64,000 bases of DNA, taken from Heterohyrax brucei (lineage: Eukaryota > Chordata > Mammalia > Hyracoidea > Procaviidae). A program made the position numbers and the translations under genes. Location: NCBI GenBank assembly GCA_028571685.1, contig CM053154.1, positions 14,416,001 to 14,480,000 of the forward strand, written 5' to 3'. Below are positions 32,200 through 43,276 of the stretch, one piece after another. How positions within the stretch are numbered: the stretch's first letter is position 1; each line of letters starts with the position of its first letter. Under the pieces are notes generated by a model. It was not told the DNA's origin, did not search any database, and saw only the letters and a program-made list of their open reading frames with translations.

Positions 32200-33060
32200 T
32201 CTTGCTTTGCCGATTCAGCACAAAGGAGAGAATTCCAGTATTATCATAACAGGGCCATTCATGTTGCTATAGGCTATGGTCTTGTGTTCACACTTCCATA
32301 ATAAACCTATTTTCAGGGGCTTATAATTCAACCGTAAAAATCTGCTCCATGCTCAACCTTGGCAGAACACAATCTCAGACTCTGAGCTCAGAATCCCTCC
32401 CTTATTTTAAAACATTTTTTAAAGATGTGTTTTGGATGGGCTTAAATTTACAGGGTGCCAAAAGTATTAGGGATTTCAGCTGCTACTTTTCTTGAGTTGA
32501 TATCTAGAGGCAACAAATCCATTCCCTATGTAAAAAGAATCCTGCCTTTTTTTTTTAAAACCAGCTTTGCTTGAAAGGTTTTCAAGTTGGAGAGAAATTA
32601 AACACCTATCTGAAATGAATTAGAGAGCATTAGACAATAATTAAACTGAAATCAGGGCATCATTTATTCATCAAGTCATCACAAAGAAAAGAATCCACCC
32701 CTCGTAGATACCTTTAAAATATTTAGATATCTTAACTACCTTTGCAAGAAGGGAGAGGATGATGGGATTGTTTCTGCTCAGAGGGGTTTGTTGATGACAG
32801 TGTCAGAATTTTAAATGCTGCTGAACTCCCTAGGGGGGGTCGGGGGTAATTACACTCCAAAAGCTGACTTCTGCTTGTGCAGACGAGTGGGAGAGATGGC
32901 TGTCGGCAGGAAGATACACACCATCCTTATAGCGTGTCCTTGGCCACAAAATCCCCAGGGTCATATGGGTGACGTATTTCTCTAGCATCCTTTTATGATA
33001 TTACTTTAAGGCCACTGGGCAGCTACTCAGACTTCTGAAAAGACTGGGAAGCATCACTGA
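32200..33060. other. Candidate conserved noncoding region
   Basis: Unique sequence lacking any recognised repeat, inside the longest SINE-free interval of the middle of the window (31.98-35.03 kb). Blocks such as 'cttaaatttacagggtgcca' and 'gagagcattagacaataatt' recall enhancer-like sequence. Inference only. Confidence 0.28.
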
Positions 33061-33955
33061 AAAGGCGACAAGGTGGAGAAAGTTGTCTCTGCTGAACTCG
33101 TTCTTGGAAGAGTTGGATATGTGGATGGAGAGGGGAGACTGTCTTCAGTGTATGCTTCCCCAAATCAGAGAATGAGACAAAGATTTGGGTACACAGGTTT
33201 TTATCCGGGAGGTGATCCCAGAAAGTAGAGGGGAAGGAAAACCTATAACGTATCCCTTATGGAGTTGGTTAGTATTACGGACAATGAGGCTCATCACACC
33301 AAGATGCTTTGGGGATCCATGGAGAACTTGCCTCAAAATTGTCCATTCTGTTCTTCCAGAGAAGCGCCTTCTCTGCGTGTCTGGAGTCCTCGAGGGTTTG
33401 GAAAAGGCCCTATGACAGAAAAGATAGACCAGCTCATGACGTGGGGACTATAAACTGCCACAGAGCCTGCCCACCGCAGCTGCAGTAGATGTCAGAGACA
33501 GCCAAGGGGACATGATGGGGAGAGTGGCCAATGTGTCCTGGGCTACAGAGATTCTCCCAGTTCATTCCAGGAAACCCCTCAGTCTCAGGAAAGTGAGGAT
33601 GGCTGGTCAACACAATGAAGACTGACCAACAGTGTCTACCAACGGGAGCCGAAGGTCCCTGGGGCAACACTGTCTACCAGGGAGCCTGAGGACAGTCTGT
33701 CAGCTGCAAGGCTTCCCTTTGCAAGTTGGGGCTGGCACTGAATCATGGGCATCATAAAGGTGGCATCACCAGAGGGAAGTCTGCCTTCTCTTTCTCCTGC
33801 GGCAGTCAACCTCCACAGAAATAAATGTTTCAGAGGGATCTAAAACTGTTGATTTTTGAGGACAACCAGGTTGTCGCAATACTTTTTGCCAACGTGACTC
33901 CATCAGCCCTGTTCCCATCTCTCCATGGGGCTCGGTCACTTCTCTCCTGGCCCCA
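33061..33955. other. Unassigned sequence
   Basis: Overlapping short frames (33145-33670) on both strands have no domain. Part may belong to an old retroelement that I could not identify. Confidence 0.3.
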
Positions 33956-33959
33956 GGCT

Positions 33960-34280
33960 CCAGCCGCGGCTCATATTAAACCCTACTGAGGTCAGTCTGT
34001 CCTCTGATCTGCCCCACCAGCTCGGTCACCTCCTTCATGAAACTTTCCAGAATGCCCCTCCAGAAGGAGTGAGCATCAGGTCCTTTGTGCTGTACCGGCC
34101 TCTGTCTAGGATTCCATCGGAGTCTTAGGATTCAGCCTTGCACTTCTCTGTTCCCAGGCTGCTGACTCTACAGGCCGGAAGTACCTTGGAGGTAGGGGCT
34201 GGTCTTTTTAGCTCTTTTCACCAGTTTCCAGCTTCAGGCACACTACATTTATCCAGTGCATGACTGAGCAAACACTATCT
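33960..34280 (+). mobile_element. L2-like LINE 3' end
   Basis: 'cctccttcatgaaactttcc', 'ggaggtaggggctggtcttt' and the following text are in the order of an L2 3' end. Divergence is high. Confidence 0.5.
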
Positions 34281-34745
34281 CCCCAGGGAGGCCTGTTCTC
34301 TTTTCAGGCCCATTTCAGATGAAAGCTGTGTTAAGATAAATGTGGATCCCGGACAGGCAGGGGGCAGGCATCTGTCCAGAGCCAGGGGATCTAAGTGAAA
34401 ATTCTTGTGCACCTCCCTGGAAGGCGGCCCTGGCTGCTAGTCTTTCTCTGGGCTTCTAGAAAGCCTGTCCCATCCCCCAAACACCTCACCAGTTTTAGCA
34501 GAGATTCACCTGGGGAGGGAGGGCTAGAGGAGACCCTTGTGGAATTTTGCACACCTCCTCTATGTTCACTAGAGAAACAGAAACAGAGACTCAAGTTGCA
34601 GTATGACTTGCTTCAGCACACAGCCAGTAGAAGTCACAGAGATCCTCCCCACTTGCCCCCAGCTGCCCGCTGCTCTCCCAAAACATGATACCAAATCCCC
34701 TAGAAAGTCAAACTGCGGAGGATTTTAAATAGCGTCTGGCCTCAC
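34281..34745. other. Unassigned sequence
   Basis: The frames at 34391-34594 (antisense) and 34395-34688 (sense) share the same bases and show no domain. Confidence 0.3.
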
Positions 34746-34749
34746 CACT

Positions 34750-34898
34750 CAACACAGCTATGGACTAGAAGCATCGTCCTTGCCCAGAGCTTTGTTATCA
34801 ATGCAGACTGGGCCTTCCCCAGGCCCACTGACTCAGATTCTGCATGTTAACCATGTCCCCAGTCATGTGTAGCTATCTATGTTTGAGAAGCACTGGTC
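34750..34898 (-). mobile_element. MER5-type hAT MITE
   Basis: 'actgactcagattctgcatg' and 'tatgtttgagaagcactgg' match MER5A/B in reverse orientation. Confidence 0.65.
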
Positions 34899-35025
34899 CA
34901 GGCCACATTGGAATCAGTTGCAGGGAGGGGTGTTATAAACAACTGATGTCTACAGTAGCAACCCAGGGAGTTGTAGCAGATAAATCAGATTATTTTTTTT
35001 TTCAAGGCTCCCTAGGATAATTCTA

Positions 35026-35178
35026 AGGTGCCCTGGTGTTCTACCAGTTAACAGTTCCACTGCTAATCTAAAGGTTCAAATCCACCAGCCCCTCCATGGA
35101 AACTCTTTGAGGGGAGTTCTACTCACTCCTATGGGTCCCCTATGAATCAACTCAATAGCAACAGGCTTGGGCTTCAGC
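35026..35178 (+). mobile_element. AfroSINE, short form
   Basis: 'gccctggtgttctaccagtt', 'aggttcaaatccaccagccc' and 'atgaatcaactcaatagcaa'. Confidence 0.88.
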
Positions 35179-35182
35179 TCTA

Positions 35183-35390
35183 AGGAAACCTGGTGGTGCA
35201 AATAATGAAGCACTCATTGCTGAGGAAGGGTTGTTGGCTCGAACCCAGCCTGCAGCTTTGCAGGAGAAAGACCTGGTGACCTTTCTCATAAAGATTATAT
35301 CCAAGAAAACCCCATGGGGCAGTTTAGTTTGTCACGTGGGGTCACTATGAGTTGGAATGGATTTGGCGGCACCTAACCAGCACAACAGGG
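35183..35390 (+). mobile_element. AfroSINE, long form
   Basis: 'gaaacctggtggtgcaaata', 'ggagaaagacctggtgacct' and 'ggcggcacctaaccagcac'. It lies 4 bp after the preceding copy. Confidence 0.92.
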
Positions 35391-35843
35391 TGATTCTATC
35401 ATTCTGCAGAGTTTGAGAACTGCCAAGTGGATCCATCACCCCTGCTGAGCGGGCTCTAGGCTTTGGTGGAACGTTGTCAGTGCAGCAACCTTGGTATCTC
35501 TGTGTTGGGACAGTTATAGCTCCTACCTTAAATAGGTGAACAGTCTTTCTCAGAGTTAGCTTAACTGCCTATGGTCTGCTGGCTGACTTCTTGGTCACGT
35601 ACATTAGTCCATGTCACAGCAGGCCACTTGTTCACCAAGGAATTGCACACCCAACGCTCAGGTGTGCACAAGGCTACTTTACTTCATACCCATACAGATA
35701 GCGTTGCATTCATCAAGCTGTGTTTAAGGTCTAGGTTGTCTCTGGTTTGGGTTACCACTGTCTTCTAGAAAACAGTTCTCTATAGCTCCTGATTGTCTAC
35801 AACAGCACTGTCCTTGAGGAGTGGCATGGTCCTATCGGGTCAC
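35391..35843. other. Unassigned sequence
   Basis: A MER5-like scrap lies at 35388-35423. Otherwise nothing is recognised. Confidence 0.3.
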
Positions 35844-35844
35844 T

Positions 35845-36018
35845 TGGAAACCCAAGTGGCATAGCGGGTAAGTGCTGTAGCTGCTAACCAAAAGTTCAGC
35901 AGTTCAGATCCACCAGGCACACCTTGTAAACTCTATGGGGGCAGTTCTGCCTTGTTCTATTGGGTCGCTATGAGTCGGCATTGACTCAGTGGCACTGGGT
36001 TTGGTTTTTTGGTTTCAT
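35845..36018 (+). mobile_element. AfroSINE, short form
   Basis: 'gaaacccaagtggcatagcg' to 'gcactgggtttggttttttg'. Confidence 0.95.
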
Positions 36019-36072
36019 TGGGCCACTGTGAGTTGGAATCAACTTGGTGGCAGTGGGTTTGTGTTTGTTTAT
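36019..36072 (+). mobile_element. Tandem extra AfroSINE tail
   Basis: 'ggccactgtgagttggaatc' and 'ggtggcagtgggtttgtgtt' repeat the SINE tail directly behind the complete copy, as if by unequal exchange or insertion of a truncated copy. Confidence 0.8.
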
Positions 36073-36091
36073 AGGAACTAATTAGGAGACA

Positions 36092-36373
36092 GAGGTGGGT
36101 CAGGGGTAGAAGTCTTACCTTCCACGCAGGAGACCCAGGTTTGGTTCCCAACCAGTGCACCTAATATGCAGCTGCCCTCTGCCTGTGTTGCTATAATGCT
36201 GAACAAGTTTCAACAGGGCTTTCAGACTAAGACACACTAGGAAGAAAGACCTGGCAATGTACTTCTGAAAAATTAGCCATCCAAAACACTGTGGAGCACA
36301 ACAACCAATCACATTTGTACATGGGATCTCAGTAAGTTGGGGGCTGATTCAACAATAGCCAATAACAACAGAG
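36092..36373 (+). mobile_element. tRNA-Gly-headed SINE with RTE-like body
   Basis: The head 'caggggtagaagtcttacct' (A box), 'tccacgcaggagacc' and 'aggtttggttcccaaccagt' (B box) closely follows tRNA-Gly but lacks the acceptor 5' half, so it is not a tRNA gene. The body ('ctaagacacactaggaagaa', 'gtacttctgaaaaattagcc') matches the RTE leader. It ends in 'caataacaaca'. Confidence 0.85.
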
Positions 36374-36690
36374 AAACTACCTAGAATAACGATGGGGCCA
36401 GCATTTTATACACAGTTTTAAATTTAGTGCGGTTTACCATCGGTGTGCTTTCAAGAATATTATTTAAATTAGGTGGATTTCTTAAGAGAAACTTTAAGTG
36501 TTTTTGTGTAGAACTTTAAATCTCCTCATTATGTCACTTCACTTCCCTGGTGTTATTAACCGTTAATATGATTATAGCCTTATGGCTTACCACGACAGTA
36601 ACTCAAAGCAGAGCTTCTGTGTTGTAAAGTATACACAGTGAGATTCGGTTAGGCATGAAGGTGGGTAGAAAAATCTCCCTTCCTCTGGTT
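36374..36690. other. Unassigned AT-rich sequence
   Basis: Nothing recognised. Confidence 0.3.
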
Positions 36691-36692
36691 CT

Positions 36693-36814
36693 TTGTTTCT
36701 TCATTTAATTGTGAGCTGGCTGTCTCTCCATCTGATGTGTCTCTTCAGTTGCTGAATTGTAGGCACTCCTGGTTGTGGGATCATAGACAGAGAAGATCTT
36801 CCCTTCTGGGATGC
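36693..36814. repeat. Direct repeat, copy 1
   Basis: This block of about 120 bp recurs at 37592-37720 with few differences. The last part, 'agacagagaagatcttccct', is identical in both. The family was not identified. Confidence 0.85.
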
Positions 36815-37590
36815 TGAGAAAGCCTCTCAGATGATTAACAGATGAGAGCTAGAAAGTGTAGCATTTCAAAGCTGCCAAAATGTTGGGGAATATTTTACAT
36901 TTCAGTGGATTCATCTGTTTCCCAGCCATTGCTTGCCTCCTCTCCAGGACATGTGCTTTTGGTTTGAGCTTTTATTGGTTTTGTTCTTTATTCCTACTCT
37001 TTCCTTTACACGGGCACATAGGAAATCATGACTGAAGTCATATTCATAAAGTGCTGCGTGGTGTGACTCAAAACAACTACACCCTTTCTTCTGAGGGAGA
37101 GACAATGCTAGGAACAGTTTAGGGCAAGTAATTGATCCCAGCACCACTGGTGTTGCTATTGATAGGTGTAGAGAAGGCAGTAGCAAGAGAACCTTGATGA
37201 AAGACCATCTCCTATTATGCTTCAGGAGGCTACAGAAGGTTTCCTGAAAGTTTATATCGTGGTAACACCTAGTAACTGCCGTAAGGACTAAGATGATAGG
37301 GTTTTTACCAAACAGCAGGTCCAAAGAGAACCTTTTCCACTCCTTCCTTCCACCCAGAAATATTTCAGGTCATGCGGAAACTCAAGTCTTGAAACACATC
37401 CATTTTTAAGCATTTGTTCCAACGGTCTCTGTAGAAAAGTCCAAATTCATTGTACATCTGTATATGGCCTCCACAGATACAGCTGGTAGAAGAAAGATGT
37501 GGAGATTTCTGTCAAGAACAAAGACTGTATAGAAAATTTGATGAGAAATCTTTGATTATGTAGGAGAAAATAAATATTATGTACACATTT
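36815..37590. other. Unassigned sequence between the direct repeats
   Basis: The antisense frame at 36911-37324 (137 codons) has no recognisable domain. It could be internal sequence of an element whose ends are the direct repeats, but nothing shows that directly. Confidence 0.3.
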
Positions 37591-37591
37591 C

Positions 37592-37720
37592 TTTATTTCT
37601 TTCTTCAGTTAATTGTGCACTGGCTGCCTCTCCATCTGATTTTTTTACTTCAGTTTGCTGAATTGTAGGAGCTCCTGGCTGTGGGATCAAAGACAGAGAA
37701 GATCTTCCCTTCTGGGATGC
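37592..37720. repeat. Direct repeat, copy 2
   Basis: The partner of 36693-36814, in the same orientation and about 900 bp downstream. A 'catacatatatatac' tract follows. Confidence 0.85.
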
Positions 37721-37822
37721 ATACATATATATACATATACGTACAGTAATGGGTATCTTAAATGTTAATGTTAGCAAGAGACAAAGATGGAGTCTGAAGC
37801 AGCAAGGAGTACTGGCTCCTGG

Positions 37823-38012
37823 GAGGTGCAAATAATTAATGTGCTAGGTCACTAAAAAAATGGTTGGAAGTTCAAGTCCACCAAAATTGCTTCAGAAGAA
37901 AGGCCTGGCCATCTATTTCCTGGAAATCAACCACCCCAAACCCTAAGAAACACAGTTCTATTCTGACATACAAGGGGTTGTCATGAGTTGGATTTAGCTC
38001 AAAAACATCTGT
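37823..38012 (+). mobile_element. AfroSINE, 'gatctacttctgaaaaatc' subtype, diverged
   Basis: 'gcaaataattaatgtgctag', 'aggcctggccatctatttcc' and 'atacaaggggttgtcatgag'. Confidence 0.82.
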
Positions 38013-38680
38013 ATTTTTTTAAATGTGTTTTTAAAAATAGGTCAAGTGGGAAAAAATCCTTTCATGAATCAGAATTTTTTTTTCTGAAGAATATCGTCTT
38101 CTTTTCTATTCCAAGGCTGTCTTAATTCTTATAATGACCAATATCCTCAACTGCCAGAGACTGAGCCTCTGATATTCATTGTCCTGTACTTTTAAGGTTA
38201 GGGAAGTGATTAATACATTTTCTAAAGATTTGTCACAAAAATTCTTCCCAGCAACACCCTATATGTGACCGCTCTAGTTAGTTGGGGTTGTGTTAAGTAG
38301 TATGGACAGTAACTCAGTGTTATTTCAAAAAATGCCTGAGTTGTTGACTCCAAACAGTAGTTGTTATTTTGCACATGACTTACATATCATTCCTACAGAA
38401 TCTAAATGAAATCAACTCTCCTACCCTACAACCTACCTTGAGCTCTTTGTTCTTTAACTAGGCATTGTATTTCTGTTTCTGGTCTTCTCACTTGGCTCAA
38501 AGCAAATACTGTGATTTGATGTTCTTTTGGGGGGCATTCAGCTAATACCACAGCAGTTCTGATAGTTCTTCTTTCTAAAGTTATTTGCATTTGAACTATC
38601 TAGATCTCATAAAATTATTGAAAGTGGAGCTGTGTGAGTTAAGATTATAGTGAGTCTATGCCATAAAAAAAAAATGAAGA
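38013..38680. other. Unassigned AT-rich sequence
   Basis: Nothing recognised. Confidence 0.3.
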
Positions 38681-38689
38681 GAACTTCAA

Positions 38690-39300
38690 CTTACTTTATG
38701 AAACCAGAATAAAACCAACTCTGATAAAATAGGACAAAAAGAGAAAACTATGAATCCAACTTCCTTCTTGTTGCAGATGCCAACCAAATCCAGCAGCACA
38801 TTAAAAAAATAATATATTGTCATTAAGTTGGATTCATTCTAGGAATGGAAAGATGAGCCAACATTAGAAAATTGAATAACATAATTGATTACATAAACAA
38901 AATAGGAAAAGCACTTTATATAATTTAATGGCAGTTCTAATACAAAATTTTAAGTAAAATAGAAATAGAAGGAAAGAATTTAATGATGTTTGCCCCAGAC
39001 TTACAGCAGTCACTACATTAAGTAGCAAAATACTAAAATCATTCACACATTTGAATAAATAAGTCAGGATGATTATTATCCTCATCATTATTTGAAATAA
39101 TTTAAAAGGTTTAGCTATTGTGATAAGACAAGAAAATAAAGTTGCAGTAAGTGATAAAATAAAGACATAAAGCTATCTTTATGCATACTTAATATGACTA
39201 TAGACAGTTACTAATTTTTTTTACCCTAATCAGAGAATCTGGTTATGTAACTGGATATAAGACACACCAGTGAAAATCAATAACTTGAAAATTAGTGGAC
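38690..39300 (+). mobile_element. Old L1 LINE, ORF2 reverse-transcriptase region
   Basis: 'ccaaatccagcagcacatta', 'ggattcattctaggaatgga' and 'gagccaacattagaaaattg' with 'gataagacaagaaaataaag' follow the nucleotide order of the L1 reverse-transcriptase domain. Frames are destroyed, so this is an ancient copy. Confidence 0.8.
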
Positions 39301-40115
39301 AAAATTTCAGAAGAAATAGAATTTGCATAATCTCAAGGTATTTCACCCAAGGTATTTATTAACAACAAAAGAAAAGATAACAACTTCATAGTAAAGAAAC
39401 CTAACAGAAATTAGAAACCCAACAGAAGTCACCTTAACCAAGTGATCAAGGTAAACATCACTAGTGATAAGACATCATGAATCCCTTGCTATGAGGCACT
39501 GAGAAAGAAGCAACATCACTTCTCTTGTATTATTGCCCCCCAAAATGCATAACCCCAAACCAATCATGAGAAAACGTTTTGAACCCACTCTCTTGGGTTC
39601 ATCCACATGCTTCTGCCCCATACATACCTTACTATCTTTGATCTTCTAATCTTCAAGTACCTGACCAATCAATCAAATCAGTTACCACTATCCAAGAGAC
39701 CAGGTACATCTTTACCCCAGGTCACATGTTTTTTGACATTGAATTGATGACCAGGGGTACACTTCCTCAAAGCTATGCCACTGGAAAAATTTCCTCTAGC
39801 CATAATTTTCAGGGCTACCCTTAGTGATAGTGTAGTATGGTAGCAGCCCATTTTTAGTTGGCCACAAAGTATTGTGTTAATTCACTGGTATGCCCTAAAA
39901 CTAAGATTTCCTTCCTCTGTCAGCTAGTCCTAGGGAACTTCACATGTGACCACATGTGTGAGCTAGAAAAGAGGCAACACAGCTTATCCCTTTACACTTC
40001 ATTAGCCATTGGTCTCCTGGAACGTGTTAACTGCCTGGCACTGAAGTAGAAAGCCTGCAAGGCTCGAAGATATAGGCTGCACAGCAATATCTGCCACACT
40101 AGCAAAAATCAGTTA
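39301..40115. mobile_element. Segment interrupting the old L1, partly L1 3'UTR-like
   Basis: 'accaagtgatcaaggtaaac', 'cactagtgataagacatcat' and 'caatcatgagaaaacg' resemble the 3'UTR of old mammalian L1s. The rest (about 39580-40100, including a 63-residue frame) is unassigned. L1 ORF2 text resumes on its right, so it may be an insertion. Confidence 0.4.
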
Positions 40116-40830
40116 CAAAATGGAACTGGAAAAAAAATTGTATTCTCTTTTTTAACCAAGAATAAATTTAATAAGAAAAATCATAGAAAAACCTATGGTT
40201 TTCTTAATAAGAAAAGAAAGCTACTTAAAAAACTATAAAATATTATTGAAACCTTAAAATAAACCCAAACAAACAGACAGACATATCATGTTCTTGGTAG
40301 AGAAAACCTTAGTATCATAAAAACATCAGTCCTCAAATTAACATAGAAATTCAATGCAACGTCCCAAAGCTTTTTTATTATTATTATTTTTCATTGTGGA
40401 GGGGGAAGGGTTGGTGCATAGAAGTATTTTGAAGTTTATATAGAGCAATAACTATTTGAGAATGACCAAGAGAAGTTGGAAAGATAAAAACAGCTCTGGG
40501 CATTTCCTTACAAAATAATAAAGCTCACTATAAAGTCATTACATGTCAAACAATATACCGCTGACACAGGAATAAATTAATAGATCAAGAGCAAAATAGA
40601 GAACTCAGAAATGCATTATACTGCATTTGGAAACATAATACATGGCAAAAATCGAATTGTGTCTCCAAGTGAAGAGTTTATGTAGTAAGTGAAGGTGGAG
40701 TGACTAGCTGGCCCTCTGGGTGGGTAGGTGGGGGGATGATGGTAGATCTCAACCTCACGTCATAAACGAAAATAAATTCCAGGTGAAATACTCAAAATAA
40801 TATCAGTTTGGAGAGAGTATCCTACTTTTC
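40116..40830 (+). mobile_element. Old L1 LINE, ORF2 continuation
   Basis: 'aaaactataaaatattattg', 'catagaaattcaatgcaacg' and 'caaaatagagaactcagaaa' continue the L1 ORF2 order from the block that ends near 39300. Confidence 0.75.
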
Positions 40831-41070
40831 TGCCAAGAATTAGATGCACTGGTCTCTAATCTCAAGGAGGGGAGTAATGAGATCCTCATGGCTGCAAGCT
40901 TTGATGCCCGTCATTCCGTGGCAAACTCAAGTGGCTGGGATGGTTACAGGGACAGGCACTCTGCTCCAGAACATTTTTCTCACTGAGCCTGCCCGCAGAT
41001 TGGGGCCACAGGTGTGTTGAACCCAGCTCCACCTATGAGATCTGACAATTAAATTCACAAACTCATCCTA

Positions 41071-43276
41071 TGGGGTGGAGTCAAGATGGCAGACTAAACA
41101 CATGCCTCCCTAAGTCCCTCTGGAAACCAAGACCTGAACTGATAATTAAATTGAGCCTTCTGGACACCTACTGAACCCTAGGACACAGCATAGGACTGTT
41201 AATTTGGACTTCATACCACTCAACAGAAACTTCCTCTTTTTCACTGACTCCTGCTCTTGGTGAGTGCTGGCTTTCATGGACAGAAGGTAACTCACCATTT
41301 TAACTTTTTTTTCTGGCAGGTGGAGCTGGGACTTGACTAGTAGCTAATCTCAGATGCTCTGCTGGTGGGACCAGCCAGCAAAATTGCCATATTTTGAGAG
41401 CCCAACTTTGGACTCTGTGCATCTCGGCACCTTTGGCCTCTCTTTCCTCCTCCGCTATTGAGTAGCCTGTACCGAGGCAGGTGGGCAGTTTGTGTGGGAC
41501 ACCATCTTGTTCCACTGGGAGGCAGAGATATCCATACGGAGGCCTCAACTGGACCTAATTTCCTAGGCTAGGAGGCAGCGCCTGTCTGAAGGAGAGCACT
41601 TTTCCAGCAGAAAAGCAGTATTCTACACAGTGTTGCCTACAGCTAGAGCCCAGTAGCAGAGGCCAGCAGGACAGTAGCCTTTCTGCGTTTTAGACTAGTT
41701 TATAACACCTGGGGTTAGATATAGAGGTGCTTACTTTGCCAGCTGGGAAGAGGGACCTATAAATCTGAAAACCTGGCTGACTTTGGAAGCCATCAGATAC
41801 CTTTTACCTTTCATTTTAAGACAGCCTAGAGAAACAACTGTGGTCCTTCCTCGCAGCATCTCTCCCAGCCTCTATTGACTCACATGATGCCCCAAAAGCA
41901 GTAAACTCTGGATAAAAGCATAACCAAGAAATCACCCTTCAGAAAGGCCCCAAAAGAAAGCACCAAAGAACTTCCCAGTGAAGAAACCTTTCTGAAACTA
42001 TTGGAAGGTGAATACAAAAGGATTATATCAAGAGCCCTCCTAGATCTTATACAAAATGCAGCAGAGCAAAATGAAAAATTAAGCAAGCTTTTCAATCTGA
42101 TGGAATGCCAGTACTCTGAAATTCAACAGATCAAGAACAAAATCAAAGAGACAGAAACTTCAATTCAAAGCCAAGAAAACAGAATGGAACAAATGGAAAA
42201 TAAACTTTGACTAGGAAGACCAGAGCTACTGACTCCAGCATCCATGAGGAGAAATCACAACAAAAGAAACAAGAAAAGTGAAGAAGCATTAAGAAGTATG
42301 TGGGACTGTATTAAGAGGAACAGTCTTCGATTAATAGGAGTTCTTGTGCAGGGAGAGACATCTGAGGACACAGAGAGTATTGCTGCTGAGCTACTGACAA
42401 AAAAACTTCCCAGACATTATGAAAGAAGAGAATACAGATATCCAAGATGCATATTGAACACCACTCAATATAGATCTCAAAAGAAAGACCCCAAGACATA
42501 TTATAATCAAACTTAACAAAATGAAATAGAAACAGAAACTCTTAAAGACAGCAAGACTCAAAGCAAAGCTAACGTTCAGAGGTAAACTCTGTAGGCTTTC
42601 GTCAGATTTTTCAGCAAAACAATGTTGGCACAGAGACAGTGGCATGACACATTGAAAGCCTTGAAGGAGAAGAACTTCCAACCAAGAATTATGTATCCTG
42701 CCAAACTATCTTTCAAATATGAAAATTAAATTAAGACCTTCGCAGATAAACAGAAACTCAGAGACTGTGTAAAAACCAAACCAAAGCTACGAGAAATACT
42801 GAAGGAATCTCTTGGCTTAGCAGAACAAAACCACTAACTTTATATTTTAGAAGCAAATACAGGACATATCACCCAGAAACCTACTCAGTTAGGGAAGGCT
42901 CCAAACTAAATCAAAGCTATAATGAAAGAAAAGCTATAGTGAAAGAAATGATCGAGTGATCATATCATGAAAACTATGATGTCATCATATTAAGAAGAAG
43001 GGTGTACTGCAGTTGTTACAGTCCTTCCAGATGGAGAGGAAGTTAATAAGACTGGTAGTAATTAAAATTGGGTTTATACATAGTTTACTAAGGGGGATCA
43101 TAGGGGCAGCTGTAAACCACAATAAAGATGCAACATATCAAATCAAGAAACATAATACAGGAGTCTCAACAACTACAGAATCAATCCTGAAAAAGGTGAA
43201 AAATCAACTCACAAAGAAAAGGTCCCAGAAAAGGTTAATAAGAACAACAGAAAACATCAACACAAAAATAAACATA
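41071..43276 (+). mobile_element. Full-length HAL1-like (half-L1) retrotransposon
   Basis: The element starts with an L1-type 5' end, 'tggggtggagtcaagatggc', then about 0.9 kb of 5'UTR and an ORF1 region. It has no endonuclease or reverse transcriptase (no ORF2) and ends in an A-rich 3'UTR, 'acacaaaaataaacata'. It is bounded by a perfect 16-bp duplication, 'tcacaaactcatccta', at 41055-41070 and 43277-43292. At 2206 bp, with ORF1 only, it fits the HAL1 class of half-L1 elements, which must borrow reverse transcriptase in trans. Confidence 0.88.
41941..42837 (+). pseudogene. ORF1 of the HAL1-like element (RNA-binding chaperone), inactivated
   Basis: One reading frame runs in a single phase to a TAA at 42835. 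A Gln/Glu/Lys-rich coiled coil (about 42040-42205: 'NEKLSKLFNLMECQYSEIQQ', 'KIKETETSIQSQENRMEQME') precedes the RNA-recognition part ('IKRNSLRLIGV', about 42310) and the C-terminal domain ('LAQRQWHDTLKALKEKNFQ', 'PRIMYPAKLSFKYE', 42625-42726). Five in-frame stops lie at 42208, 42514, 42583, 42592 and 42727, with no net frameshift. The ATG seen in the other copy (15192) is missing here because of a small deletion at the matching place. In living elements ORF1p binds its own RNA. Confidence 0.85.

Noticed and set aside
36100..36160. A possible tRNA-Gly gene
   Set aside because: It lacks the 5' acceptor strand and a proper anticodon stem, and it continues into a SINE body. It is a SINE head.
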